Source of the DNA: CAYXWH01 sp964468755
Lineage (GTDB): Bacteria > Chloroflexota > Dehalococcoidia > Dehalococcoidales > RBG-16-60-22
NCBI GenBank assembly: GCA_964468755.1
Contig: CAYXWH010000065.1
Span: 1-6,322 of the forward strand
Length of the DNA stretch: 6,322 bases
Reading direction: 5' to 3'
The notes beneath the pieces were generated by a model that was not told the origin of the DNA, searched no databases, and saw nothing but the letters and a program-made list of their open reading frames with translations. Positions within the stretch are counted from its first letter, which is position 1. Every line of letters begins with the position of its first letter. Positions 1 through 6,262 of the stretch are shown piece after piece. Position numbers and translations under genes: made by a program.

Positions 1-16
1 AGATACCATAGAAATA

Positions 17-25
17 TGCTATAAT
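17..25 (+). promoter_or_regulatory. Extended -10 promoter element of the small membrane protein gene
   Basis: TGC followed by a perfect TATAAT (hexamer at 20-25) forms an extended -10 element. Any -35 box would lie at or beyond the window edge, so it cannot be judged. The predicted transcription start is near 32, only about 4 bases before the in-frame ATG at 36. The ATG at 24 overlaps the -10 box, which argues against its use. Inferred from sequence only. Confidence 0.5.
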
Positions 26-35
26 GAGCGCTGAG

Positions 36-212
36 ATGCGAAACTTCATAAAACTGGCCGGCTTTGCCCTCATCATCATCGGCACGGTTGGGCTGCTGCT
101 GAACGAATTTGTTTTACCTCACTCTTCAACCCGCACCTTCATTTTCGCCGCGGTGGACTTTGTCGGACTGGTCAACCTGGCGTTTGCCCACTTCGGTATG
201 AAGCGATGCTAG
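36..212 (+). CDS. Small two-helix membrane protein, unknown function
   Basis: This is a 58-residue protein if it starts at ATG 36, or 62 residues from ATG 24. It has two hydrophobic segments, roughly residues 4-23 (FIKLAGFALIIIG...) and 34-53 (FIFAAVDFVGLVNLAFAHFG), joined by a short polar loop, and ends in MKRC. I do not recognise the family; it looks like an integral inner-membrane peptide. An in-frame TAG at 9-11 limits the start to 24 or 36. Neither has a convincing Shine-Dalgarno site, and a TATAAT box overlaps the first, so ATG 36 on a near-leaderless mRNA is preferred. The gene converges on the moxR-type gene, leaving 85 bases between stop codons. Its last 20 codons have a degenerate inverted copy just downstream (see the repeat entry). 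Reality of the gene is likely but not certain. Confidence 0.6.
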   Translation: MRNFIKLAGFALIIIGTVGLLLNEFVLPHSSTRTFIFAAVDFVGLVNLAFAHFGMKRC

Positions 213-269
213 GTGGACTAGGCCAACTTCTTCATACCAAAGCAGAAATCCAGCCGCACCAGTCCACCT
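152..269. repeat. Partial inverted duplication with two interleaved inverted repeats
   Basis: Arm A (191-203, CTTCGGTATGAAG) pairs with A' (230-242), 12 of 13 positions. Arm B (211-219, AGGTGGACT) pairs perfectly with B' (261-269). The order A-B-A'-B' is interleaved, so the stems either compete or form an H-type pseudoknot with connecting segments of 7, 10 and 18 bases. The plus-strand stretch from 152 to 203 also runs in the same order as the minus strand from 268 to 230: GGTGGACT, then CTGG, then GGTATGAAG. Read in frame on the minus strand (265 down to 218) this gives GLVRLDFCFGMKKLA-stop, against GLVNLAFAHFGMKRC-stop in the plus-strand gene. This looks like a decayed inverted copy of that gene's 3' end. 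It starts inside the coding region and fills most of the convergent spacer. No T-run marks it as a classical terminator. Confidence 0.55.
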
Positions 270-297
270 GCGCCTCCGGGAAACGCAGTCTGTGTAT

Positions 298-1272
298 CTA
301 TTCCTCCACCGGCACCGGTATGGTAGACACTATTTCATTTATGATAGATTCCAGAGAGTGTCCCCTTAGCCTTGACTCCGTCCTGGCAATCAGCCGGTGG
401 GCGAGAGCCGGGACCGCCAGATACTTCACATCATCCGGTATCACGTAGTTACGTCCCCGAATCGACGCCAGAGCCTGCGATGCAAGGTGAAGGCCCAGCG
501 AGGCGCGGGGGCTGGCACCCAGTTTGATGCCTTCCCGGGAACGGGTGGCTCTGGTAATAGCGGTAATGTAATCACGAACAGAATCGTCAACGTATACCCG
601 GCGGCATAATTTCTGGAGCTCCAGCAGCTCAGCCCCTTCAATCACACTGGTTAGACTCTCCAGAGGATTTGACTGCTGGTAGAGAGATAAGATTGCCCCT
701 TCTTCATCTTTGGTGGGATAACCCAGCCCGACCCTGAGCAGAAAACGGTCCAGCTGCGCCTCGGGCAAAGGGAACGTACCCTCCAGCTCAACAGGGTTCT
801 GCGTGGCAATAACCAGAAACGGGCGCGGCAGTGGTATCGTCTCCAGGTCTATGGTAACCTGCTGCTCCTGCATACACTCCAGCAGGCACGACTGTGTTCT
901 CGGCGTAGCTCGATTTATTTCATCAACCAGCACCACGTTAGCCATAACCGGTCCCGGCCGAAAGTCAAATTCCGAGGTCTTCTGATTAAAATAATGGAGA
1001 CCCGTGACATCTGAAGGCAGCAGGTCCGGGGTCGACTGTATTCTCTTGAAGCTACAGCCCAGGGATTTGGCTACCGCCTTAGCCAACATCGTTTTGCCAA
1101 TGCCGGGCACATCCTCAATCAATACGTGCCCCTCGCACAGCAGAGCCACCAGGACAAGTTCAATAGTCTCTTTCTTGCCGACGATTACCCTGCCGACATT
1201 TTGCAGCAATCTATCGGCTGCCTGCTTTACCGGCGATATCTCCGGGCTGGTTCCCAATGCTTCTTTATTCAC
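298..1272 (-). CDS. MoxR-family AAA+ ATPase
   Basis: This 324-residue AAA+ ATPase of the MoxR family (AAA_3 plus C-terminal lid) has the family's usual length. Visible motifs are Walker A EDVPGIGKT (53-61), Walker B LVDEINRA (115-122), sensor-1-like ATQNP (156-160), the EAQLDRF segment (171-177) and the sensor-2 motif GASPRA (252-257). All key residues (K60, T61, D117, E118) are present. MoxR ATPases act as chaperone-like remodelers of VWA or DUF58 partner proteins; the partner here is presumably the DUF58 protein two genes upstream. The start is GTG. It overlaps the preceding gene by 8 bases (in GGTGAATAA) and follows a strong AAGGAGGT site. It is the last gene of a three-gene operon, whereas in many such clusters moxR comes first. 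The true substrate is unknown. Confidence 0.95.
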   Translation of the reverse strand: MNKEALGTSPEISPVKQAADRLLQNVGRVIVGKKETIELVLVALLCEGHVLIEDVPGIGKTMLAKAVAKSLGCSFKRIQSTPDLLPSDVTGLHYFNQKTSEFDFRPGPVMANVVLVDEINRATPRTQSCLLECMQEQQVTIDLETIPLPRPFLVIATQNPVELEGTFPLPEAQLDRFLLRVGLGYPTKDEEGAILSLYQQSNPLESLTSVIEGAELLELQKLCRRVYVDDSVRDYITAITRATRSREGIKLGASPRASLGLHLASQALASIRGRNYVIPDDVKYLAVPALAHRLIARTESRLRGHSLESIINEIVSTIPVPVEE

Positions 1273-2701
1273 CTTGATTTACCTCCTTGTCATGAGCCAG
1301 CCCGTTAGTTTCTTGCTTCAGGTGAGCTCGTTTCACCCGTTGCCAGGCCTGGCTTAGCTTATCCAGTTCGTCAGTGGTCGATGGCAACGCCCCGTAGCGT
1401 GCCCTCGCGTATTGTTGCGTAACTAACTCTAAATCCTCGCTGGCTTCGGACAATATGCCCGCCAGTGCGTAGCCATACTCATGCGGGGTCTGCGAAAAGT
1501 GCCGGGGATAGCCACCGGCAGCCGCCCAGCGCAGGAGCTGACGATAAATCCGGCGGACAGGGGCTATGTCAGGCGGCAATGCTTCCTCTTTCCCTTTTGG
1601 CCGGAAGGGCAGCTTCAATCTGAGCAACCGGAAAAGAATGCGCTTCAACAAGCTCAGAAAATCGGCTTTGAATGCGCCCGGCAGTGGTTCATACTCGGCT
1701 CCAGCCATGCCGGCCAGTTTGCGGCGCAGCCAGCCAAATATGTCCGAACTGAACCGCCATAAGGCGACCAGAATAAGCCCTATCCAGAGGATGCCCATCG
1801 CCAGCCGGAGACCGCCCCGGAGCCACTCCGGAATAGCCCACATCTCAAACTCTCCACCGGACTCCGGTGCCGGCATGCTCGGTACAGGTGGCAGTTCTGC
1901 CGGCTCCGGCCCCGGGAAAAGGCTGCTCATAGCGGCAATCACTTTCATGATTAATCCCCAGATTAACGACCACACCCACTGGATAGCTGACCAGAATAGC
2001 TGGAGCAGGTCAGGTGTTACCACCCAGGTGATAAGCAGGCCCAGGACAAGAATCACGCCGATACAGACCAGCAAAAGCCCTGACCAGTGCCCCCGGTGCA
2101 GCCCGGATAGCCAGCTGGTGCCCTCCAAAGCATGCGCCACCGATATCCCCAGCAGCGCCAACAGGAAAAAGGCGAGCGCTACCGGTATCGGATTATCCAA
2201 GCTGGTTTCCAAAAGCAGGGCGACCACGAAGATGAGGACAAGCATGATGAGCCCGAACTGGAATTCACCGACCACTGCCGGGAAGCCACCGACACGAGAG
2301 GCCAGCCGCCGGCTCAACCACCAGATAACACCGGTGCTCAGGAGGACCAGCAACTCCGGTCTGAAAGCATAGATTATTTCGGCTATTGAGCGCGGTATCG
2401 ATAGTAACCACGCCGGGTCTGACAGCGGTAAACCCGCAAACAGCTGTAATTTCACCATGAGCAGCATGCCCACAGCCCATGCCAGCCAGCTCACCGCCCG
2501 GTGGCAAACTCTGTGCCACCGCAGCCGCCGCAGAAGCATATTAAAGACAAAAGCCAGCGGGTACAGAAGCAGGATTCCAAAGACCGATAGAGAGTCGCCC
2601 GCTACCTGCTTATTGAGCAGGGCGATTAAAGCATAGAGCCAGCAACCTTCCATGCCTACTATGGCGGTATATACTATGCTCTGCCGCCAGCCTATTTTCA
2701 T
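1265..2701 (-). CDS. Multi-spanning membrane protein with C-terminal DUF4129 domain
   Basis: A 478-residue protein. The N-terminal 260 residues are strongly hydrophobic, with about seven or eight likely helices (near 10-29, 38-58, 70-90, 115-130, 148-165, 171-190, 207-229 and 232-258). A proline-rich loop follows (263-280), then one more helix (about 297-316) and a soluble basic tail. The tail from about 383 to 457 fits DUF4129: IYRQLLRWAAAGGYPRHFSQ, then TPHEYGYAL, then a QQYARARYG motif. DUF4129 is commonly the C-terminal part of TgpA-like transglutaminases encoded with moxR and DUF58 genes. Here no transglutaminase core is visible: no Cys-His-Asp region lies between the helices and DUF4129. 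The ATG overlaps the DUF58 stop as ATGA, with GAGG 7 bases upstream. It is probably a membrane partner of the MoxR-DUF58 pair; its biochemical role is unknown. Confidence 0.85.
   Translation of the reverse strand: MKIGWRQSIVYTAIVGMEGCWLYALIALLNKQVAGDSLSVFGILLLYPLAFVFNMLLRRLRWHRVCHRAVSWLAWAVGMLLMVKLQLFAGLPLSDPAWLLSIPRSIAEIIYAFRPELLVLLSTGVIWWLSRRLASRVGGFPAVVGEFQFGLIMLVLIFVVALLLETSLDNPIPVALAFFLLALLGISVAHALEGTSWLSGLHRGHWSGLLLVCIGVILVLGLLITWVVTPDLLQLFWSAIQWVWSLIWGLIMKVIAAMSSLFPGPEPAELPPVPSMPAPESGGEFEMWAIPEWLRGGLRLAMGILWIGLILVALWRFSSDIFGWLRRKLAGMAGAEYEPLPGAFKADFLSLLKRILFRLLRLKLPFRPKGKEEALPPDIAPVRRIYRQLLRWAAAGGYPRHFSQTPHEYGYALAGILSEASEDLELVTQQYARARYGALPSTTDELDKLSQAWQRVKRAHLKQETNGLAHDKEVNQGE
1281..1288 (-). 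promoter_or_regulatory. Strong ribosome binding site for the MoxR-type gene
   Basis: The minus strand reads AAGGAGGT, with 9 bases between GGAGG and the GTG at 1272. The site lies within the last codons of the upstream DUF4129 gene. It fixes the GTG as the start and implies independent or coupled re-initiation at the overlap. Confidence 0.8.
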
Positions 2702-3981
2702 TTCATTTCCTCGGAACCGATGGTCATAAAGTCGCCCGGCTCCCTGATATGGTACCAGGCGAGGTCTTGCTCAATCTTGCTTCCTGCGAAATCACCTACC
2801 TGAAGGACCAGCAGCTTGTGCCCGCTTTCCTTCAAGCCAGCCAGCAGTGACAGTAATGACGGCGAAGTTTGGCGAAGTATGAAAACCAGGGTAGTTCCCC
2901 AGGTCAGGCTTGTCCGTTCCGCTTGCAGGAACTCCTCAAAGGGACTGCTGGATTGGGGAGTGACCTTGGCGAGAGCTTCCAGTATCTCAACCAGCTGACT
3001 GGTACCGCTGCCGGGTAGAATGGTAACCGGCTGCTCCAAATCAGCGAGACGCGAGTTGACCGATAGGCCTACCGAGCTACGTTGCTCGGTAAGATGATTG
3101 GCGACAGAAGCGGCAGCACTGATACCCAGCTCAAAAGATTCCTCATCCGGCGAGCCATCATGCGGGAAGCTATCAACGACCAGAAAGAGCATCACTTTCA
3201 ATGTTGTGGTTGGCTCAAAAACCTTTACCTGTAAATTCTGATGACGGGCGCTTGCCTTCCAGTGAATTCGCCGGAGGCTATCATGCGGGCTATAGTCACG
3301 CACCCCGATAACACGGAGGGGGTCCTCAAAAATACGCCGCTCGGTAGCTGTTTCTCCGAGGGGATATAACGAGGGTATATGCCTCTGGGCTATCGGGTAA
3401 ATCCTGGGGTAGACGATAATATGGTCGATTACCGGCTCGGTAACGGAGCGGGGATAGAAGCCGAAGATGTCGCCGGAAGTTAAGGTAATGGGCCCGAGTC
3501 GATAATAGCCGCGCTGGCCGCAGTAAAGGCGGTGCTTCCAGCTCACTCCGGTATACCAGAGAAGCGCGGCCGCTTTCCTCAGCAAACCAGAGCCGTCGCC
3601 ACTGCCTGCTATCAGCGAAGCATCGCCGGCAAATCCCGCCGGTATCTCATCATCTATCTGTATCCAGGGCAGCGGCAGGGGCTTGCGGTTGACCAGACGT
3701 AGCCCCAACTCTATATATTCGCCGGGGAAAACCCGCCGCTCGCTGACCAGGCGCTGGCAGCTAACTCCTACCAGGGAGAATCGACTCCATAATTTAGATA
3801 GTCCCGCAGCGGACAAGACCAAACCAAGCAGCAGCACTATCACCGCCTGACCATACCAGGCAGCCAGCAACATGCCTGCCAGTATCACCAGCAAGCCAAT
3901 CTTGCTGAAAAGATAGCCCACCGAACGTGATGAGAAACGCCTCTCACCTTCGTTAATGGTGTTCTCTGCAGATGAAGTCAT
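2698..3981 (-). CDS. DUF58 domain protein, MoxR partner
   Basis: The protein has 427 residues from ATG 3981, or 432 from a TTG at 3996. Two adjacent N-terminal helices (about 25-42 and 46-61) form a membrane hairpin. They are followed by a beta-rich region and then the DUF58 hallmark at 226-246 (GVRDYSPHDSLRRIHWKAS...), with FEP shortly after. The C-terminal half resembles a von Willebrand A-like fold. The usual metal-site motif after the hallmark is degenerate (LVVDSFPHDG, about 267-276, without DxSxS). DUF58 proteins accompany MoxR ATPases and are proposed partners or substrates in envelope processes. Start choice: the ATG has GCGGAAAG directly before it; the TTG has GGTGAT 6 bases upstream and an in-frame TGA lies just beyond. 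Either is possible. First gene of the operon, coupled to the next by ATGA. Confidence 0.9.
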   Translation of the reverse strand: MTSSAENTINEGERRFSSRSVGYLFSKIGLLVILAGMLLAAWYGQAVIVLLLGLVLSAAGLSKLWSRFSLVGVSCQRLVSERRVFPGEYIELGLRLVNRKPLPLPWIQIDDEIPAGFAGDASLIAGSGDGSGLLRKAAALLWYTGVSWKHRLYCGQRGYYRLGPITLTSGDIFGFYPRSVTEPVIDHIIVYPRIYPIAQRHIPSLYPLGETATERRIFEDPLRVIGVRDYSPHDSLRRIHWKASARHQNLQVKVFEPTTTLKVMLFLVVDSFPHDGSPDEESFELGISAAASVANHLTEQRSSVGLSVNSRLADLEQPVTILPGSGTSQLVEILEALAKVTPQSSSPFEEFLQAERTSLTWGTTLVFILRQTSPSLLSLLAGLKESGHKLLVLQVGDFAGSKIEQDLAWYHIREPGDFMTIGSEEMK

Positions 3982-4004
3982 CTTTCCGCTTATCAACTGA
4001 AATC

Positions 4005-4018
4005 ACCAGCATGCCGGT
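4005..4018. repeat. Near-perfect 14-bp palindrome overlapping the DUF58 translation start region
   Basis: The plus strand reads ACCAGCATGCCGGT; six of the seven symmetric base pairs match and the seventh would be a G-U pair in RNA. On the minus strand it shares the half-site TACCGGC with the perfect palindrome at 4064-4077. It covers most of the GGTGAT ribosome-site candidate of the TTG start, so it could be a second operator or influence ribosome access. Function is inferred only. Confidence 0.35.
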
Positions 4019-4024
4019 AAATTA

Positions 4025-4044
4025 ACCCGGCGTATTTCCCGGGT
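4025..4044 (-). other. GC-rich hairpin in the leader of the DUF58 operon
   Basis: On the minus strand ACCCGG and CCGGGT form a 6-bp stem around an 8-base loop, followed by TAATTT. It could be a weak intrinsic terminator for the MATE transcript read from the right, or a structured element in the 5' leader of the DUF58 operon. The T-run is interrupted, so termination is uncertain. Confidence 0.4.
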
Positions 4045-4055
4045 CGCGACTATGG

Positions 4056-4077
4056 ATTATAAAATACCGGCCGGTAT
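4056..4077 (-). promoter_or_regulatory. Probable DUF58-operon promoter with palindromic operator
   Basis: The minus strand carries a perfect TATAAT at 4061-4056, immediately preceded by TTT and the perfect palindrome ATACCGGCCGGTAT at 4077-4064. At 16-19 bp spacing the -35 candidates are poor (TGTGGT or CTGTGG). The palindrome therefore sits in the -35/-10 spacer, where a dimeric regulator could block polymerase or distort the promoter as MerR-type activators do. Predicted transcription start is near 4049, giving a leader of about 68 bases to ATG 3981. An alternative reading is a short terminator for the MATE gene: a 5-bp stem with a GGCC loop followed by TTTTAT. Confidence 0.5.
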
Positions 4078-4148
4078 CACCACAGTTCATGCTACCTCAC
4101 CGGACCCTTACACAGTCGTGCACTTCTACAGTATCAGTTCGCATTTGC

Positions 4149-5588
4149 CTATTTTCTGGATTTATTCCCGCCGGTAGCTTCTCCTGACTTAACTCTATCG
4201 AGACGCTGAGACAGGGGCAGTATCTCGCCCCTTTTTACCAGCAAATCCATACTCCGTAGCTCCCTTATCTGAGGCATAAAGAGTAGAAGAGTCAGCAGGA
4301 AGGCAAGTACATCCGAGATTGGGAATGCCAGCCACACGCCGTCCAGCTGCAGAAATGGCGTCAGTATAAATAGCAGGGGAAGCAGGAACAATAAGGGCCT
4401 CGATATAGCGGTAACGAATGACTGAACAGCCTTCCCGATCGATTGAAAGACCAGTGAGCCGACCATCATAAAGCCTATCAGATAGAGAGCCAGAAAGATG
4501 CGTTTTGCCGCATAAGAGCCCAGGGCAATCAGCTCACTATCGGCAGTGAAAATGCGGATGAACGGTTCCGGGATGAAATAGAGGACTATAAATACTACGA
4601 CACAACAGCTTGTCGCGGCAACCAAGGCTAACTTTATTGCTTTCAGTGCCCGGTCATAGCGCCTTGCCCCGTAATTGAAGCCGAGTACCGGCTGCAGACC
4701 CTGACCAATGACAATACCCGGCATTATGGCAAACATCATTATCCGGTTAATGATGCCAAAGGCGGACACCGCATAGTCACCGCCATAGTCAACAAGCATT
4801 CTATTCACGAAAATTATGGATAGACTTGCGGTCAATGTCCTGGCAAATGATGCAATTCCTATAGCCAGCATCGCTTTCAATATACTGAATTCAATAAGCA
4901 GGTTTCTGGAATGAATTTTTAGAAAGCTATTTCCGGTAAAATAATAGCGCAGCAAATACATGACAGAAATGAACTGGGCGATTACGGTAGCCAGCGCGGC
5001 CCCCTTTATCCCCATATCCAGCGGTATAATAAATATGGCATCAAATATAATGTTCAACCCGGCTCCGATAATCATGCCTATCATGGCGACCCGGGCATTC
5101 CCCTCGGCTCTTACCAAGCCATTGAGTACCATGGCAAAAGTGGGGAAAACCACGCCGATGAGAATAATGGTCATATAGTCTCTGGCATAAGGAAGGATAG
5201 TCTCCGAAGAACCCAAGAGACTGAGCCAGAAGTCAGTATTGACCAGGCCGGCTATGGTGATAATGGCTGACAGCACAATGGCAGCGGTTACGGCATTACC
5301 CAGGGCGCGCTCTGACCTGGGGATGTTACCGGCGCCAATCAACCTCGAAATTAGGGATGCACCACCCATCCCCACCATTTGCCCGATACCCATGGAAAAC
5401 ATCTGGATTGGGAAGACGATGGAAAGCCCGGCAATACCAAGGGGACCAACGTAGTGACCAATAAAAATGGTGTCTACCACGTTGTATAATGTCATGACGA
5501 ACATACCGAAAAACGCCGGCAGGGACAGTTTCAGCATTAACCTGCCAATTCGGTCATCGTCAAGTACACTTTGATTCCGATTATTCAC
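4149..5588 (-). CDS. MATE-family multidrug efflux transporter (MepA-like)
   Basis: A 479-residue integral membrane protein with about 12 hydrophobic helices, the normal length for MATE exporters, which expel cationic drugs and metabolites by Na+ or H+ antiport. The first half has LYNVVDTIFIG (34-44), GGASLISRLIGAG (75-87), NGLVRAEGNAR (156-166) and LNIIFDAIFI (178-187). The second half has GQGLQPVLGFNYGARRYDRA (295-314). Both are typical of the bacterial MepA/NorM-like branch. The start is GTG; an in-frame TAA 18 bases farther upstream rules out a longer form, and the ribosome site is weak (AGGATGGG, rather far away). It lies 56 bases after the marR-type stop on the same strand, so it is most likely the regulated target of that repressor. 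The drug substrate cannot be deduced. Confidence 0.95.
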   Translation of the reverse strand: MNNRNQSVLDDDRIGRLMLKLSLPAFFGMFVMTLYNVVDTIFIGHYVGPLGIAGLSIVFPIQMFSMGIGQMVGMGGASLISRLIGAGNIPRSERALGNAVTAAIVLSAIITIAGLVNTDFWLSLLGSSETILPYARDYMTIILIGVVFPTFAMVLNGLVRAEGNARVAMIGMIIGAGLNIIFDAIFIIPLDMGIKGAALATVIAQFISVMYLLRYYFTGNSFLKIHSRNLLIEFSILKAMLAIGIASFARTLTASLSIIFVNRMLVDYGGDYAVSAFGIINRIMMFAIMPGIVIGQGLQPVLGFNYGARRYDRALKAIKLALVAATSCCVVVFIVLYFIPEPFIRIFTADSELIALGSYAAKRIFLALYLIGFMMVGSLVFQSIGKAVQSFVTAISRPLLFLLPLLFILTPFLQLDGVWLAFPISDVLAFLLTLLLFMPQIRELRSMDLLVKRGEILPLSQRLDRVKSGEATGGNKSRK

Positions 5589-5644
5589 TGAGCTATTTAC
5601 CCATCCTTAAAAATTTATACTGCGCTAGCTTACTTGCCTTTCAT

Positions 5645-6100
5645 CTACTGCAATTTTGATAGTATATCTCGCAGCGTTCTCAGCGAAGCCGATACGTCCT
5701 CCAGTTCTTCACTGGTGAGGCAGGATAGAGTTTCCCTGATAGCCTTCCTCATGTTGCGTTCACGCTCATCCACAGTAGTTTTACCTTTGTCAGTGAGCAC
5801 AATTTTAATCATTCGCCTGTCGGTTTCATCTATCTGCCGTTCCGCGATACCCACATCCACCAGTTTATCTATCAGGTGAGTCATTTGCGGTCTCGCTATC
5901 TGTAATTTTTCTCCAATTTCGGCAACGTGGAGTGTTCCCGATTCATGCAGCAGTTTCATAATCTCAAAGTGAAGCGCCGAAATATCCACATCAATATTGG
6001 CAAGCGCTATCTTGAACAGTTTTCTCCGGATGCCCCTAAAGATAAGAGGTGGAACGGAAAACAGGTCTTCGATGGCGCTGTCAAGGATGTTACTTCTCAT
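5645..6100 (-). CDS. MarR-family transcriptional regulator
   Basis: The protein has 151 residues from ATG 6100, or 153 from GTG 6106, the normal length for MarR. Helical dimerization ends flank a central winged helix-turn-helix. HFEIMKLLHESGTLHVAEIG is followed by the recognition helix region ARPQMTHLIDKLVDVGIAER and the wing DETDRRMIKIVLTDKG with its characteristic DRR. GGAGG lies 10 bases before the ATG and 4 before the GTG; the ATG is slightly preferred. It is the first gene of a unit with the MATE efflux gene, an arrangement like mepR-mepA, where the MarR protein represses itself and the pump and a small ligand relieves repression. The AT-rich inverted repeat upstream is the probable operator. 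The ligand is unknown. Confidence 0.93.
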   Translation of the reverse strand: MRSNILDSAIEDLFSVPPLIFRGIRRKLFKIALANIDVDISALHFEIMKLLHESGTLHVAEIGEKLQIARPQMTHLIDKLVDVGIAERQIDETDRRMIKIVLTDKGKTTVDERERNMRKAIRETLSCLTSEELEDVSASLRTLRDILSKLQ

Positions 6101-6110
6101 AATCACAATT

Positions 6111-6115
6111 CCTCC
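6111..6115 (-). promoter_or_regulatory. Ribosome binding site of the marR-type gene
   Basis: The minus strand reads GGAGG. It is 10 bases from ATG 6100 and 4 bases from GTG 6106, so it supports translation here but does not settle which codon is used. Confidence 0.7.
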
Positions 6116-6140
6116 ACGCCCTATTCCTTCATAATGTTAA

Positions 6141-6159
6141 TAATTAATAATATTAATTA
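6141..6159. promoter_or_regulatory. Candidate MarR operator (AT-rich inverted repeat)
   Basis: TAATTAAT and ATTAATTA are perfect inverted 8-bp arms separated by AAT, 19 bp in all. The element covers about +6 to +24 of the predicted marR transcript. MarR-family dimers typically bind 16-20 bp imperfect or perfect palindromes at or near their own promoter, so position and size both fit autorepression. The surrounding bases are also AT-rich, so the exact edges are uncertain. Confidence 0.6.
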
Positions 6160-6170
6160 ATTATATTACT

Positions 6171-6199
6171 ATTATGTTGGCATTTAATGGTTTTGTCAA
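6171..6199 (-). promoter_or_regulatory. Promoter of the marR-MATE unit
   Basis: The minus strand carries a perfect TTGACA (6199-6194), a 17-bp spacer and CATAAT (6176-6171), five of six matches to TATAAT. Predicted start of transcription is near 6164, leaving a leader of about 64 bases. This near-consensus promoter would be strong unless repressed, as expected for an efflux operon under a repressor. Confidence 0.75.
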
Positions 6200-6217
6200 T
6201 AGTACGATGGGGGTCGC

Positions 6218-6246
6218 TTGATTTTTTAGCGGATTTCTTCTAGAAT
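6218..6246 (+). promoter_or_regulatory. tRNA-Ile promoter
   Basis: TTGATT at 6218-6223, a 17-bp spacer and TAGAAT at 6241-6246 form a good sigma-70-type promoter. Predicted start is near 6253, 10 bases before the mature tRNA 5' end. It lies back to back with the marR promoter; the two -35 boxes are 18 bases apart. Confidence 0.65.
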
Positions 6247-6262
6247 GGTATACGTTTTAAGG

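Noticed and set aside
268..288. CTGCG/CGCAG inverted repeat after the moxR-type stop as an intrinsic terminator
   Set aside because: Only a 5-bp stem with an 11-base loop and no T-run on either strand.
206..448. Open frame on the plus strand overlapping the small gene's end and the moxR-type 3' end
   Set aside because: It runs antisense through the well-supported ATPase gene, has no ribosome site or recognisable product, and begins within the inverted-repeat region.
1566..2372. Long open frame (268 codons) on the plus strand
   Set aside because: It lies wholly antisense to the DUF4129 membrane protein. Its product is rich in Ser, Arg and Pro with no recognisable domain, as expected for the complement of a GC-rich gene coding for hydrophobic residues.
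5624..5638. Mini-frame ATG AAA GGC AAG TAA on the minus strand between the marR-type and MATE genes
   Set aside because: Four sense codons directly after the marR stop. It could be a coupling or leader peptide, but nothing beyond its presence supports that and such frames arise often by chance.
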